A DNA stretch of 64,000 nt from Emydura subglobosa (lineage: Eukaryota > Chordata > Testudines > Chelidae), in the NCBI GenBank assembly GCA_007922225.1, contig ML679959.1, positions 27,011,698 to 27,075,697 of the forward strand, in the 5' to 3' direction. Positions 46,241-59,936 of this stretch are shown here, piece by piece (position 1 is the stretch's first letter; every line of letters starts with the position of its first letter). Below the pieces are notes generated by a model. The model ran no database searches, had not been told where the DNA came from, and saw nothing but the letters and a program-made list of their open reading frames with translations. The position numbers and the translations under genes are program-made.

Positions 46241-47399
46241 GCCCCCCTCCTCCAACCACTAGGCAAAACTCCCGCCCCGGGCAACCAGGGCCCATCGCTT
46301 TGCAACAGGCCCGAGCGAGCAAGTCCCCGCCCGCGTGAAGCGAAGACGAGCAGGGAGAGGGCGTGGGGAGGGGAAGGGGGTAGGCGGGTAGCGTTGGAAG
46401 CCTCGCCCCGCCCGGCCGATGGCCCAGGGCCGGCACCTACCCACACTCCTCCCAGCACGTGGCTGCAGCGGATCCGACGGCACCTGTGGGGGCACCTGGG
46501 AGCCCGCCAATGCTGCGGGGCCGAGGCTGGGACCTCAGGGCGACCGCAGCGCTTCCTCCGTCCCAGCCTAACACGGTGCCGACCGGCGAGGGGCAGGGGA
46601 AACACACCCACACGCCTCCTCCCATCGCACCCCGCTAAGAGCTCGCTGGCATGGCGTACGGGCACCAGCCCTGCCCGGGAATGGCCCAGGGGACAGCCAG
46701 AGGCTGGGTTTGATCCAAGTTCGCGGGGCTGCGTCCCTCCCCCAGGACGGGCCAGGGGCTTTGTGGCTGCAGCTGGCACCCCCTTCCGCATGGCTCTGAG
46801 CAGGCCCCAGCTCCGCACACCTGCCCTCAGGGGAGGCTGCATCTCCCAGCACTGACCTCCCGCTCGCATTCCCAGGAGCGTGCATCACGCCCAGGCCGGG
46901 TTCCCTGCCACACCGGGCAGCCCCTCCCCCACATCTCCCTGGGCCACACGGTGGAGCCCGGCCCTGCCCTTGGGGGGTCAGGACCAGCAACGAGCTCACT
47001 CTGGGCGGAGATTGGCCACGGCTGGCCGGCTCCGCCCCCCACTCTCCCCCTTAGGGGCCCAGCAGCCGGTGTGAACCCCTGCCACGCTGCCTGCTCTCCC
47101 CACGCCCCGCCTGGACCAGGCCAGCGAGGCCACGGATCTGCTCCCTGCCCCGGATGCGGCACAGCGCTAGGCCCGGGCTAGCCAGGCCCTGAGGTCGCTC
47201 TGTCCCGGGCTGGGCAGGGCGCCACGTTCAGCCGCTGGTAGCTGGCTGCTCCCCGCATGGCCCAGGCTGCGACTGCGCCAAGTGGGTCCGGCCCGGCCCG
47301 GAGCATCCCCCGGCCCGGCCCGCAGCACCTCGGCCTGCCCGGACGGGTACAGTCCAGGCAGGTTCTGGCGTGTGACCTGGCCCCACAGAGGAACCCCGA

Positions 47400-47545
47400 C
47401 GCACAGCCCCTAGCTCTGCCGGTGCCCCCCCACCCCCACCAGTGCCCCTCACTCCTGACCCACAGCCCCCTGCTAGCCCAGCCCTGCACTCTGCCCCCCA
47501 TGCCACCCCCAGCTCTGCCGCTGCCCCTCACTCCGGACCTGCATT
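47400..47545 (+). repeat. dispersed GC-rich repeat, tandem units
   Basis: TGCCCCTCACTCCTGACCCA, CAGCCCCCTGCTAGCCCAGC and CCAGCTCTGCCGCTGCCCCT, with the first phrase repeated about 80 bp on. Confidence 0.65.
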
Positions 47546-49837
47546 TCAGTCTTGCCTGCTCTCCTGGAGGGACAGTCAATCAGGCAGCAGGGCGAGGTGC
47601 CCCCCCTTCGTGACCCCGCCTGGATCCCAGCTCTGGGGGTGGGGGGTTAACCCCTTGTGCACCAGGTGTGGAACGGCCACCACTGCAGACGGCGGACGGT
47701 CACCACCCAGGCGTGGGGTGGGGGGTCTCCAGGGCTCACTCGGGACCAGTGCTGAGGCCACGGCCCTGGGATCATGGGGGGCTGGGCTCTATGGGTACAG
47801 ATGCACCCACACCTGCTCCCTGGGCTCCCACATCACCCACCAGTGTCTGCTCTTCCGCCCCATCCCCGTGCCCAGCCCCCTGCACCTCTCCACTGGGAGG
47901 AGGGTGGCCTGGCCTGGGGGAGGGGGCCCACTGCATCCACCCAACCACAGCATCTTCCCCTGCTCTGGCATTGGGGTCTGGGGGGACGCTGTGTCCAAAG
48001 CCCAGCACGAGGCGCCCCAAGGCGCTCCCTGCCACCCCGGCCCGATCAATGCCCTGCACTGCTGGGGATGGGAAATCAGCGCCTCGGCTCCCACCTCCCG
48101 GCCAATCCAATCCCTCCATGCACCCTGCCTGGGGCAGCGGGGGCTGAGCCCTGGGGGAGCCATGGTGTCCACCCCACACCTGGGGGACATGTCAAAGACC
48201 CTGCGAGCTACCTTCAGCCTGGAGGGATGGGGGGACTTTGCCCTGGGAGGTGTCCGACTGCAACGGGCAGGCAGCTCCCAGTCCAGCTACCCCCAGCGAC
48301 CAGTGCCCGTGGGGTGACCCGTGCAGCGTGGTCCCACCGGGGAGGGCACATCCCTGGGCCGTGGTCGCCCATGGGGGACGTGCATAATAGTCCGTGCCCT
48401 GGCGATGAGCCTTCTCCTGCCTACCCACCTCCATGCCTGCCGGCCCCGGCGCTGACTCCAGAGGGGTCCGTACCACCGCGGGCCCCCTGCTGTCTTGCTG
48501 GAGCCCCTCCTTGGCTGGGCTCTGGGGCCCCGGGATCTGTCCTGCTGGAACGAATCCCCAGCTCCATGGGGCCGGGCAGGTCCCCTCCGAATGCCCCCCT
48601 GGGGAGAAGCACCCTGGTGGGACTGTTGGCATATGAAGGCACCAAGGCGAGCGTGGGGATGCTTTGGAGCGCCCCCCCAGCTCTGTCTTTTGTCCAATGC
48701 GGAGTCGGTCTCCTACACGGAGTTTGCGGCGGAGGGGTGTGAACATGAGGTGGGTCCCCCGGGGTGGGGCAAACACCTCATCACTGCCCCCGCCGCCTCC
48801 CACGCTGTGGGGTGCCCAGCCCCCTGGCCCAGGTGTCCGGCAGGGGCAATGCAATCTCTGGCCGAGCCGGGAGCAGCTCGGCCAAACCACCCTCCTCCAC
48901 CGGAAGGTGAGTCAGGCCGGCAAGCACCCCAGGGCAGGAAATGGGGGCGGGGGCAGCTCGGCCGAGCCAGGGGAGCTTTAACAGGACCCTGCAGTGACAC
49001 CACTGGGGATCCATCCCCAGGCTTCAGGGCAGCGCAGGCCGGCGGCACGGAGAGCACCCCGGGGGCTGGCAGCCGGCCCCAGCGCGGGACACAGGAGCCA
49101 CTCGGCAGCAGCTCCCGGGACTCCTCCGCTCCTCTCATAGCCCAGGGCCGAGCTCAGCCTCCCAGCCGGGAAGGAGCCGGCGGGCCCCAGGCTGGCGAGA
49201 CACATCCTGCCCGCACACGTGTGTCACCGCGCTGGCATGCCAGGCAGCCGTGACGTCCGGGCGTACGATGCTGGCTCTGACCCGACGGGCAGCGCACGGG
49301 TACAGGACACGCCTCTCCCCCTGGCCCAGCGGCGATCAGATGCCAAGTGAACGTGCCCCAGCCTGGCAGAGCAAGCGTGCAGCGCCCCCCCAGCCCAGCG
49401 CCACCCTTGGGGCAGAGGGCAGCTCGGCTCCTGGGGCCTTTCAGCTGAGCCCCTCGCGGGCGCTGCCCGGGGGGTCCTTGCGATGTGGATCCCCGATCTT
49501 CCCTCGCCGGTTGGGTCGTACCCCTGTGGCAAATCCGGGAGAGCATCGGCGGGGGGCCAGCTCCTCCTGCCTGGAACCACACGCCTGCCAGGGCCATTCC
49601 CCATGCCCCCCACGCTCCGCTTCAAACCCCGCTGCTCCCACACAGCCACCGGGGGTGGGGGGAGCGAGACAAGCTCAGTCTGGATCACACTCCTGCCTGG
49701 TTCCTGCAAACCCCACCCGGTGGGAGGGAGGGTCCGGCTCCCCCTGCATGTGGGCAATGCCAGCGGCCCAGACTGGTCCGTTTCACATTCTGCCCCCAGT
49801 CCGTTTCAGTCTTTGGTCCCATCTCCCAGCACCGGGG

Positions 49838-49858
49838 GGGGGGGGGGCGGCGGCGGCA
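49838..49858. repeat. poly-G tract with (CGG)n
   Basis: A run of about 12 G followed by CGGCGGCGGC. Confidence 0.8.
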
Positions 49859-51265
49859 TTTAAAATCCACAGCAACTTCCCAGGGCCTGCAAGAACTGAC
49901 CCCCCCCCTCGTGTAGCCGGCTCCTGGGAGCATCTCACTCACCTCCTGCATCCCGCCCGCCGGGCTGGAGTCCAAGGGCTGGGCTGGCTGCTGGCACCAG
50001 GCGTCTGTTTACACTCTGCCACTCTCGGGGTGGCTGGTCACATGGCCCTGAGCCCAGAGGCCGGGCCAGCGTCAGAGTTTCAGGGACACTCCCCGGGAGC
50101 GGGGAGCTGCTCTGCCACGCGGGTTGGGTCACTTCTCCAGCAAGCGACACCCGCGGGAGTCGGAGGGAGGCCGTCTGCAGCCCGGCCCCCGGGGCGAGAA
50201 CGCGCCACCAGCTGGGTAACGAAACCCGCTCGTCCGCACTGATCCCACGCCCGCTGGAACGGCCCCAGCACCGAGGGGACATCCCACAGGAGCCGTGCCG
50301 GCCCCGGAGGGCGCTGCTGACCTGCCCCCATGACACAGCGGGGCCAGGCAGCGCGGCACTGCCCTGGATATGGCAGCACCCTGGCAGGAAAATGGGCACC
50401 AGCCCTCCCAAACCTGCCACCGGGGTGTCCCTGGGATCTGTCCTGCTCCCCCTGACCCCTCCCCAGGCCCCTCAGGGGCGGCGAGATGGCACCGGGCCCA
50501 CTGCCCACGACACATCTGACACCCCACCCACTGCCGCTGAGCCCCAGTGGAGCCAGGGGGACCTGGGTGGCTTCAGCTGGCAGCATGGAGCCATCGCCCC
50601 ATGCCGGAGTGGGGCGGGAATGTCCAGCTCACGCAGCTGTCAGAGGCCAAGCATGCACGACACTGCCCTCTACTGGATGGAACCAATACTGCTCAACCGT
50701 GTGTCACAGGCCCCATACTGCTAGTGGCGATTCTCCTCTGAACCAGCCCCTGGCTCCCAGGCGGACGCTGGCTGGACGATGGGCTGTAGCAACCCGCCCA
50801 GCTGCGGCCCCTCTGCATCCGAGACAGGATCTGGCCCAGCACTTGGGCTTCACTGGCTAGGAAACATCCTGACGGGCGACGGCTCCTGTGGCAAACGTGT
50901 GTCAATGGGCTCAAAGGAGGGGCGGGTTTAAATCAATTGTACCAGGAAACTCCACCCCGCCCCCTTCCTAATCCCCCGTAGTTAGTTCAAGTTCATGCCT
51001 GGCTCCCTGGAACCAGAGCCCTGGGGGTTCCTAGGAGGGATTCGCTGTTTTAAGAAAGAAAGAGCCCAGCTGTGCCCCCCGCCCCAAATGCCCCCGACCG
51101 GGAGCGGCTCCCGAAGCCAGGAAGCGGCTCAGGCTGAGAGGCGGACGGGTGGCAAAGGGAGGAGAGGGACGCAAGCGGGGCACGTAGATCCCTTTGTCCG
51201 GCGCACGTACAGGGGTCATTCTCCCGCTGAAACAGGGCAGCTGTCGGCCAGCTGCAGAGCCCGCG

Positions 51266-51298
51266 CACAGGACAGGACAGGACAGGACAGGACAGGAC
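51266..51298. repeat. (GGACA)n pentanucleotide repeat
   Basis: About six perfect copies of ACAGG/GGACA in a row, the only perfect pentamer array seen in the window. Confidence 0.9.
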
Positions 51299-52944
51299 GC
51301 AGAAATCGCGAATCAGCAGCAGTCTAGGACTCCAGTGCCGGCCCCGTGCCACCCAGCATGGCAGCAACGGAGCACAGCTCAGACCTTCCTGCTCCAAAAC
51401 CCCAGGCCTAAAGAGGATCTCCCTGAACCGTAAGCAGTATGGGGGCTCTGAACCACTGCACTGCCGTTCTCATTCCACCCAGCGGCAGGCAGCGCGACAT
51501 GGCAGCCATCCGCTGGGACTCTGCAGCTGCCCAGGAAGTTGCACAGGCAGAAGGTAACGTCGGGCTAACACACGCCCTCGCGAAAAGCAGCCGCTTTAGC
51601 CCCGCTCGGTTATGGCCGGCACGGGCCCTCCAACAGCACAGCCCCTCAGCCCCCTGGGGGGTCGGCCCTGCCTGAGAGCGTCCCCTACTGAGCCCCCCAC
51701 GCCCCAGCATCCCACGAAGATCGGCCCCATAGGAGTGTCCCCAGCGCGCACACGAGCCAGGCCCGAGCCCAGCCCTGCCCCCAGCGCTACAGCTGGAGCA
51801 GGCCCAGCTGACCGGCGGGCAGAGACGAGGCGAGAGTCGCTGGCCACGCCAAGGCCGGCGTGACGGTGGCGGCTGTGGAGGAGAGCCCCAGCGGGAGCTG
51901 CTGGGAGCTGGCCCAGAGCCTGCGAACGGGCGACTCCCACCGGTCTGGAGCCAGAGCCGCGTACAGCACCATCCCGGCGCGGGCTCTCCACTGCACACGG
52001 AGCTGGCTTCAGCCGGGCACCTTCCTGCCTGGCCACGCGGGGCACAGACTGTGACATCGCCCTGGGCACCCGGCCCTGCCAGCCCTCAGAGGGTGAGTGT
52101 AGGCAGGGGCCGGGGGGTCGTGGCAGAGGTGGGGGAGGATCAAATCACCCGGCCAGAGGAGCAGCTGGCCTGTCCCAATCCCCCCGCCAGGCCCTGGACC
52201 GGAGCTGGGGGAAGGGCCTCGAGATTCCCCTGGGCAGAAAGGGGGAGCAGAGAAGCGGGACCCCAGGCCAGAGCCTGGTCTCAGGTACATTGAGCCCCTA
52301 CAGATCCGCAGCGGGAGGCCTGCGCCTGGCGAGATCTCTCAGCCGGCACTGGAGCCCCGTGGCCGGCGCGGCCAGCCCTGTGGGTGGGACGGGCCCCCGG
52401 GGCGCAGGGCAGGGCCCTACCTGAGGCTGGGGCGTCGCTCCGGCTGGCGCTCGCGTTCCTGCCCCGGGGAGCTCGTCAGAGAAGGGGGGGCTCCAGCAGC
52501 GCCAGGGGGTTTTCGGGGGGGGAGTTTGTTTTCAGCCTCCCTCAGAGTCTTTTGAGGTGTCTTGTGGGGAAGCAAGGGGGAGCGTCGAGTCCTAAAGCGC
52601 CGCTAATCCCGGCCCATCGGCTTCCAGAGCGTGAGATCCCGGCGGGGTCCCAGCACGACCCGGTGCCTGAGGCCGGCGCGTCCGTGGAGGGCAGGGGCCC
52701 GGCTCCTCCAGTCCATGGGCTCAGCCTGGCAGAGAGCAAAGAGAGGCCAGCGTCAGGGCACGGAGCTGTCTGGAGGAGGGGCAGCCCCACACGCCCAGGG
52801 CCAGGGAGTCAATGAGCTCATTGTCCAAGGGGACTGGGGGGGCTGGGCCCGGGGGCTCTCACACGGCCCCCTCTGGCTCAGGGCCCGGCCGGCTCAGCAC
52901 CAGGGCAGCCCCTCAGCCGCCCCCACCCCAAGTCAGCGCTCAGG

Positions 52945-53035
52945 GACCCCGGCCAGCCCTGCCAGTGCCCCTCACTCCTGACCTGCAGCCCCCTGCCCGC
53001 CCAGCCCTGGGTCCCCCCAGCTCTGCCCAGACCCT
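52945..53035 (+). repeat. dispersed GC-rich repeat unit
   Basis: GTGCCCCTCACTCCTGACCT, GCAGCCCCCTGCCCGCCCAG and CCCCAGCTCTGCC in the family order. Confidence 0.6.
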
Positions 53036-55594
53036 TCTGTCCCAGCCCCAGACAGGCCCCGCTGCAGTCTGGAGGATAAACCAGATGCCTCCATTAGCTG
53101 CGGCATCCCAGGCAGACCCAGCCGGGCCCCATCGCCCCAGCTCTAATGTGACTGCGCCAATTACCGCAGCTGCTAATAAATAGGCCCATTTCCTCCCCCG
53201 CTGCTGGTTCCTTTGAACCGCATCCAGCCGAGGTGAGAATCCGGCAGCTCAGGCCCTTGCCCAGCCCTGAACGCCGGCCCAGCTGAGATTGCCCGGCACA
53301 GTCCCCGGCGCCCCCAGCAGGGCAAAGGGACGGGGAGACCTGCCCAGGGGAGGCTGCCCAGGGCCGGGTGGGACCCCCATCCAGGCAGGAGCATACCGCC
53401 CCTCCATGGGGAATTTCAAGCATCTGCAGCAAGAGCATCTCACACCCGGAGCCCCTCTAAGCCCAGCACCCCCGTAACTCTGAGCGGAGCACGGATACGG
53501 GCCCAGCCCTGCAGCGCCCCCAGGAGGCGGGGACTTCGTGTCCCCCTTTCACTGGGCAGGAGCCGAGGCACAGGGCAGATGTCAGCTCTGTGGGGCAGGA
53601 AGCACAACGTACAGCGCCTGACACCTGGGGCTGCCATGCCTGAGAATGGAGGGGCTCAGTCTAGGCCAGGGGACACCCCACCCACTAACCCCCCAGGCCT
53701 CCCTTTTCCCCCCTCCTGGGCAGGGTCAGCCCAAGGTCTCTGCCTGGTACCAAATCCCTCCTGCTCCATTTAGGCAGTTTCAGGCCCGGGGAGGAAGGAG
53801 CAGCCCCCACTCTTCGCCCATCCCCCAGAAGCTCTGCTGGGGGGCAGGCAGGCAGGGGGTGAAGCGGGGGGAAGCCACAGAGGGCAGAGATGAAAGGCAC
53901 CAGCTCAGGGCACATCTGCTCAGCAGCTGGGGCTCTTAAAGGGACAGAGCTCCCCCAGCCAGCCAGCCAGGAACCCGCCCCGGTGTGCGACGCCCAGTGG
54001 GGGGGTCCCAGGCGGGGTGCAGGCAGGGCCTTGGCAGGGGCCGGGAGGCACGTGGGGCAGGGCACTGCCAGGCGCTGTGGGCATTAAGCCCTGGGCCTGG
54101 TTGGGGGGCAGCAGAGATTTGACAGATGAGGCCTGACGGATGAGGCACGTGGCGGTCGGGGGGGGCAGGGATGTGCCGTGCACGGAAATGGGGGAGCAAA
54201 TTGGGGGGGCTGCAAGGGGATGATCCCAGCCCCAGGACGCTCCCGCAACCCCCCAGGAGCAGCAGAGGGGGGAAAAACCCCACTGGGCCGTCTAGTGCAT
54301 CCCCCTGCCCCATGGCACTGCCCGAGCCCCCCCACTGCTCCCACCGCCTAGGGCTGGGCACGGCTGCCAGGATCAGGCCCTGAGGGGGCAGCATCCCAGC
54401 CTGCCCCACAGCGCCTGCCGCCCACGCGCTGAGCACATCAGCCACTCCACCGCAGAGGGGCAGGCGAGCATCAGCCACTCCCTCCCCGCCCAGAGTCCCA
54501 CAGATCCCAGCTCTGGCCTTCCCCACCACCTCCCACCCCAGCAGCCGTGCCCCTAGGAGACGAGACCCCCCCCGCCAGGCTAGTGGGCCCAGCCAGAGCC
54601 CCCAGCCCACTCCCCTGCCCGCGGCTTGCCTGGCACAAGTTGGGGATGGTCCCCTCACCCTGCAGCTGCCGGTTCAAATCCAGCCTGGGCAAGGCATGTT
54701 CCAAAGCTGGCATGGAAGATGGTTGGTGGGTCTGAGCCCAGCTGGCAGGAAGCTAGCACCCCCGGCACGTTGGCACCCACCATTGGCTCCCAGCTGCCCG
54801 TGGGGAGCGCCCAGCCGTGGGCCGGACCCGTGCATAGCACCCTGCCAAGCCGGGCGGCGCGGAGGGCTCCGCTAGCTAGATCCAGAGGGGTGCAGGTGGG
54901 AAACGCTTCCTCCTCCAGCCCCCGGAAGGGGAACCTGGGGGAGCAGAGGCGGGCGGCTGGCGGCAGCAGCGCTAGGGGGCGGAGGACACTGTGGCAGGGC
55001 TGGCGCCTGGGCAGGTTCCCCGGGAAGCGGGAGCCAAGATACGGGAAGGCCAGGGAATACAGGGAGCACAGGGGAGGGCGCTGGGCCGGAAGCGACACGC
55101 CGGGAACGCTGCTCCTGGGAGCAGGCATGGCCAATGGAGCCCGTGAGGACCCAGCCTAGAATGCCAACATCTGGAACACCCCCAACCACAGCTGGAATGC
55201 CACCCCCGTCACCAGCCTCCTTTTCACCGCAATCGCCACCCCCCTGCCTGAGCTGTTCCAGGGAAGCTGGGGCCGAACCGTGCCCACTTCGCTTCCCACT
55301 CGCTGCCGGGGGGAGAAAGGCCCCTTTGTCTGCGGGCTCCAGCCCCAGGAGACAGAGCCACAAAGGGACCTTTCTGCAGAGATTGCCTGTGAAGGACAGC
55401 AGCACAAAAGGCCACGAAGGAGAGACAAAGCCACAGCCCACAGGGGGCTACAAAACCCACCCGGTTTGCATCAGGAGAGTAACCCACACGGCCGGCCCTT
55501 CACAGCCCTACGGCTGCACACGGCAATAACACACGGCCAGCCCAGATACCTGCTTCAGCCATCCAGGAGGAACAGGGATTGGGATTTTCTCTCT

Positions 55595-55745
55595 CTGGGG
55601 ACTGAGCCACTGGGAGCCAGGAGCCAAGATCCCCCAGCTCCACCTGCGACTGGCTGGGTGACCTCTGGCCAGCCACTTCCCCGCCACGTGCCTCAGTTTC
55701 CCCTCCTGTGAGAAGGGATGAGAGTTGCCCACCTTGCTAATGGGC
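55595..55745 (+). repeat. MIR SINE fragment
   Basis: GGCTGGGTGACCTCTGGCCA then GCCTCAGTTTCCCCTCCTGT: sense MIR core. Confidence 0.65.
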
Positions 55746-56455
55746 CGGGAGCTCCTCAGCTGGAGGTGCCGGAGAAGCAGCGAGTGGTCACTATGCCCAC
55801 AGGGGCCCCGGCCTCTGTGTCAGAGAAGTCGCCGCTCAGTGCGAGCAGCTACATGTGGGAACAGAGAGAAGCTAGAGAAGGGATGGGCAAGCAGCGCAGC
55901 GGCGGGATGGCCAGAGAGAGCTTAGCACGCGGGCGCAGGGGGCAGCTCCACGCATGGCTGAGGGTGCCAGGAATCCCCGGGCAGGCGGGGGAGACAAAAA
56001 GCCAGCTCCCCCGGGCACATCTCAGCTGCTGCTGTGGAGAGGCACTGGGGCTTCGCGAGCAGCTGGTGGACGGGGAGACAGGAGTGGGACTCCACACGTT
56101 GCCTTCCCGAGCATCCGCTTCCCCTCCCGCCTTTGGTCTGTCAGCTCTTTGGGGAGGGCCTGCGTACAGCACCTAGCACCCAGCACCATGGAGCCTGAAT
56201 GGGAACAACAGTCGGGGAGTGGGGGGAGTGAGAGAGAAGTTAAGCCAGGAAAGAGAATCCTGTCGAGCACTAGGGTGCGTGTGGGGGGGAGGGGGTTACC
56301 TACCCCACCCGTGCAGCACCCGGCTTCCCATGTGCCAGGCAGCGCAAGATCCAGAGGAACAGAAGGGCCTTGACTGAAAACCCCAGCCAACAGGATTATC
56401 CCAGATACCCAGGCAGCCGCCAGCCAGTCACAGCTGGTCTGTCAGACAGCCCTAA

Positions 56456-56518
56456 GTGTGTGTGTGTGTGTGTCTGTCTGTCTGTCTCTCTTACTCACAC
56501 ACACGCGCACACACAGCA
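56456..56518. repeat. compound (TG)n-(TGTC)n-(CA)n microsatellite
   Basis: A TG run, then CTGT units, then CACACACGCGCACACACA, close to the 5' end of a CR1 copy. Confidence 0.9.
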
Positions 56519-56539
56519 CAAGCAGATGACTGGCCCAAT

Positions 56540-57275
56540 GTGCAGTGCCAGTCGAAAGAGCTAACAATACTAGGAACCGTTAGGAAAGGGCGATCTAACA
56601 GGACAGAGAATAGGATACCGCCACTGTGTAAATCCAGGGCACGCCCACCCCTGCCATACGGCCTGCAGCTCTGGTCACACCACCTCACAGAAGATATATT
56701 AGTATTGGAAACAGTACAGAGAAGGGCAACAAAACGGATCAGGGGGATGGAACAGCTTCTGTGTGAGGAGATTAAAATGGCTGAGACGATTCATCTCAGA
56801 ACAGGCGACCCAGGGGGGATAGACTAGGACTATAAAATGACGACTGGTGCGGAGAAAGTGAGGAGGGAAGTGACATTTACCCCTTCCCATAGCACAAGAA
56901 CCAGGGGTCACCCAATGAAATGAACGGGCAGCAGGCTTAGAACAAAGCTAAGGCAGTATTTCCTCCCACGACGCACGACTGGCCTGTGGGACTCTCTGCC
57001 AGGGGAGGCTGCGAAGGCCAGACTGTAACGGCATTCAAAAAAGAACCAGAGACGTGGATGGAGGACAGGTCCAGCAATAGCTATTAGCCACGATGGGCAG
57101 GGACGCAGCCCTGTGCCCCTTCGCCTCTGACTGCTAGAAGCGGGGAGTGGACGACCAGAGATGGGTATCTCAATCGTTGCCCTGTTCTGCTCATCCTCTC
57201 TGAAGACTCTGGCACTGCCAGGACACCAGACTAGACGGGCCGGTTGCTCTGATCCAGCCCGGCCATTCTCAGTCC
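56540..57275 (+). mobile_element. CR1 LINE, 5'-truncated
   Basis: Sense copy: AGGAAAGGGCGATCTAACA near its start, AGAAGGGCAACAAAACGGAT within the degenerate reverse transcriptase end, and the CR1 3' UTR up to GATCCAGCCCGGCCATTCT. The coding part is broken by stops. Confidence 0.8.
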
Positions 57276-58989
57276 CATGATCCTGAAAAGTGCTGGGTGG
57301 CTTCCTAAGGGAGCAGGGCGCTCAGCACCTGCCGGCGCACCGCGAGTCAGGGCCACTCTGGGGATCACCTCTAGGAAGAGGAGGCAAGGAGCGGATGGAA
57401 GTGGCGGAGGGAGAGAAGACAGCCGTGGGGTCAGCTGCATGACAAGCACATCCCTCCTCCGGCACAGACACGCAGGGTTTGCCAGACCGGTCAGGGCACT
57501 GGATCACCTGACCTGCTGCCAGCAACACGTGCTCTAGAGGGGGAAAACAGACTGATGGTGAGGCAGGGCAATTGTGCCAGGCTGCACAAGGCGACAGGAT
57601 TCCTCACCCCTGCAGCCATTGGCCTGAAGCATGGGGTTTGATGACCCACACCTTCGCTTGCAGAACTACGATAGGGACCATCATCCAGCTGCAGGTGCCA
57701 ACTGCCCTCCTGTGGCCCTGAACCCCACCGACCGGCTGCGCCCCGCAGATCCACCTGCCCCTTGCCTCTCAGATCCCTATGAAATCTCACCCTGCCCTCG
57801 GCAGGGAACGATGCCCAAATCCTGCTGCTTTGTTGCTTCCCATTGTAATCGCTACAAGACTCCAGGGAAACAAGCTAAATCCCAGGACAGCCACTTCAAT
57901 CATTCCTTTAAAAAAATGGGTCAGGCCAGAGGGGACCTTTACAGTCGCTGCTCGCGACCCCAGCCACTCCTGCACTCAGCGCAGTGGGCTGGGCTGTGGC
58001 TGGGCTCCAGCAGATCTTGCAGAAAGCACTGACCTGGCCACCCCTGCATCTCCCCAGCCTTCCCAGAGATGCAATTTCACTGGGACCAGACTAGTCAGTT
58101 TCACTATCTGGTCAGTTTCACTTGCAGGCTCTCATGCAGGGAGCTGGTGGGTTCCAGTCTCCCAGTCTCTTGAGACGAAACATCCGGACAGGGCCTCTTC
58201 CTTTCTAAGCGTCAGGGAAAACGTTTCAATTCACGCCCAGGTGTTCGGGCCAAGCGAAGGGAGATCCTGCACTCGAGGGCATTTCTCTGACTTCGGAACA
58301 GGGCAGCCAACAGATTCCCCAGGTATCCAGGGGCAGAATCACACCGATCTGCAGGGAACAGGGGAAATCAGAAAGCTGGAAGTGGGGACACATGGAGCCC
58401 TGCTGGGTTCGCTTGCCATCTTGCCCTCTGTCATGGTCTACAGATCAAAGCACCAGTTAGCGGATGGCTGCCATTAACACCTCCGGCCCCAAGCTCAGCT
58501 CTGCTGATCTTCCCAAGGGCAGCGTTTAACGTGTTGACATCCTGCCTGATTTAACCTCCTGAAAGAAAGCAACGAAATGCCGATGCTGTGGGGGACAGAG
58601 CCCCTGACTAGTCACAGAGGAGAGAATGCAGGCAACACAGAGCCGTGACACGGGGGCAGAGCAGGGGATCCTGGTATGGGGAGGGGAGAATAGGGGGTGC
58701 ACAGCCCCTGGTGTGAAAGAAGGGGGGGGCCTGAAGGGAGTCCTTGAAATAGAGGGGGTGGGAAAGGATGCAAGGAGCCCCTCCTGTGTACCACAAAAGC
58801 GACAAAGCCTGTGACCCTCCAGGAAAAACAAACCCTTGCGAAGCAAAACCACAGAGGCTGTTTCCCTTTAACGCCCTGATTGGCTGGTGAACGATTTTCA
58901 ATGGTGCAATCACAACAGGAAACGGCTTTTGAAAATAACCTTGCTAGAACCTTGAATGTGAGCAGCGGGGGGGTGTGTCAGCGGCACAC

Positions 58990-59018
58990 GTGTGCGCACA
59001 CACACACATACACACCCC
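58990..59018. repeat. (CA)n microsatellite
   Basis: TGCGCACACACACACATACACACC, an imperfect CA run. Confidence 0.85.
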
Positions 59019-59694
59019 TCCCCCTTGCACCAGCAGTGTGCACACACCAAGTCTTTCTGGAGCTAACTCACCAAACAAATGAGGCTGGACCTGCCCCGGC
59101 CCCCCAGTAACTCCCCAGGAAAGACGCAGCGCCGGCGGGCAGCCCCCCAGTGGCCCTCCGGACATGGAGCCGCCTTGGGAGCAATGTAAACAAGCAGCGA
59201 GAGCCCAGCAGGCGCTGATGAGAGACCCTACAATAATAAACCTGCACGCACGGCCCACGGCACCAGGCTGCACAGAACTCAGCTCAGCACCGCCGGATCA
59301 GCGGCCACGAGCTCAGACTGTCAGGGGGACTCTGCCCCCCGCATCCCAAGAAGCACCAAGGAGCTACCCAGGGCGAGTGGCTCAGCCCAAGGGCCAAACA
59401 CAGGCTCCTTCATCTCCTCGAATCTGACCCCAAACCCGGATCTCCCTGCGCAGGAGAGGAACGGAGGGCGTGTCTGAGCTTTCTGCGCCAGCATTCATGG
59501 CCCCCAATAGCTGGGGAGACTCCGGCATCGGCAGCAAAGGAGCCCTGAGTGTGGAAGAGCAGCAGAGGCCGGGCCGGCTCGGGGCTGGCTGCTATTTCAG
59601 GGCCCGATCCCAGGACAAGAACCGACTTCAGTGGGAGCAGGATCAGGCCCCTCAGTGCGGCACAGGCACTGATGAACACCCCTTGAGGAAACAG

Positions 59695-59825
59695 CCTTGG
59701 GACCACCCTCGTACAGATGGGTAAACTGAGTCACGAGCAGGCGGCCACCTGACCGAGGGAACTGGTGGCAGAGCCAAGACTGGCACTCCAGGGCTTCTGG
59801 ATGCCAGACCGGTGCTCATGGCACT
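59695..59825 (-). repeat. MIR SINE fragment
   Basis: GATGGGTAAACTGAGTCACG and GTGGCAGAGCCAAGACTGGC: antisense MIR core just outside the CR1 copy. Confidence 0.6.
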
Positions 59826-59936
59826 CAGCCAAGCCCCGGTGCATGGCTCGTGCCCGGCAGGTCTGCCGTCCCGTGGGGCCCACGGAGAAAGATGGGCCAG
59901 ATCCTGCGCCCACCCCAGCTCGTGCAAAAAGAAGAG

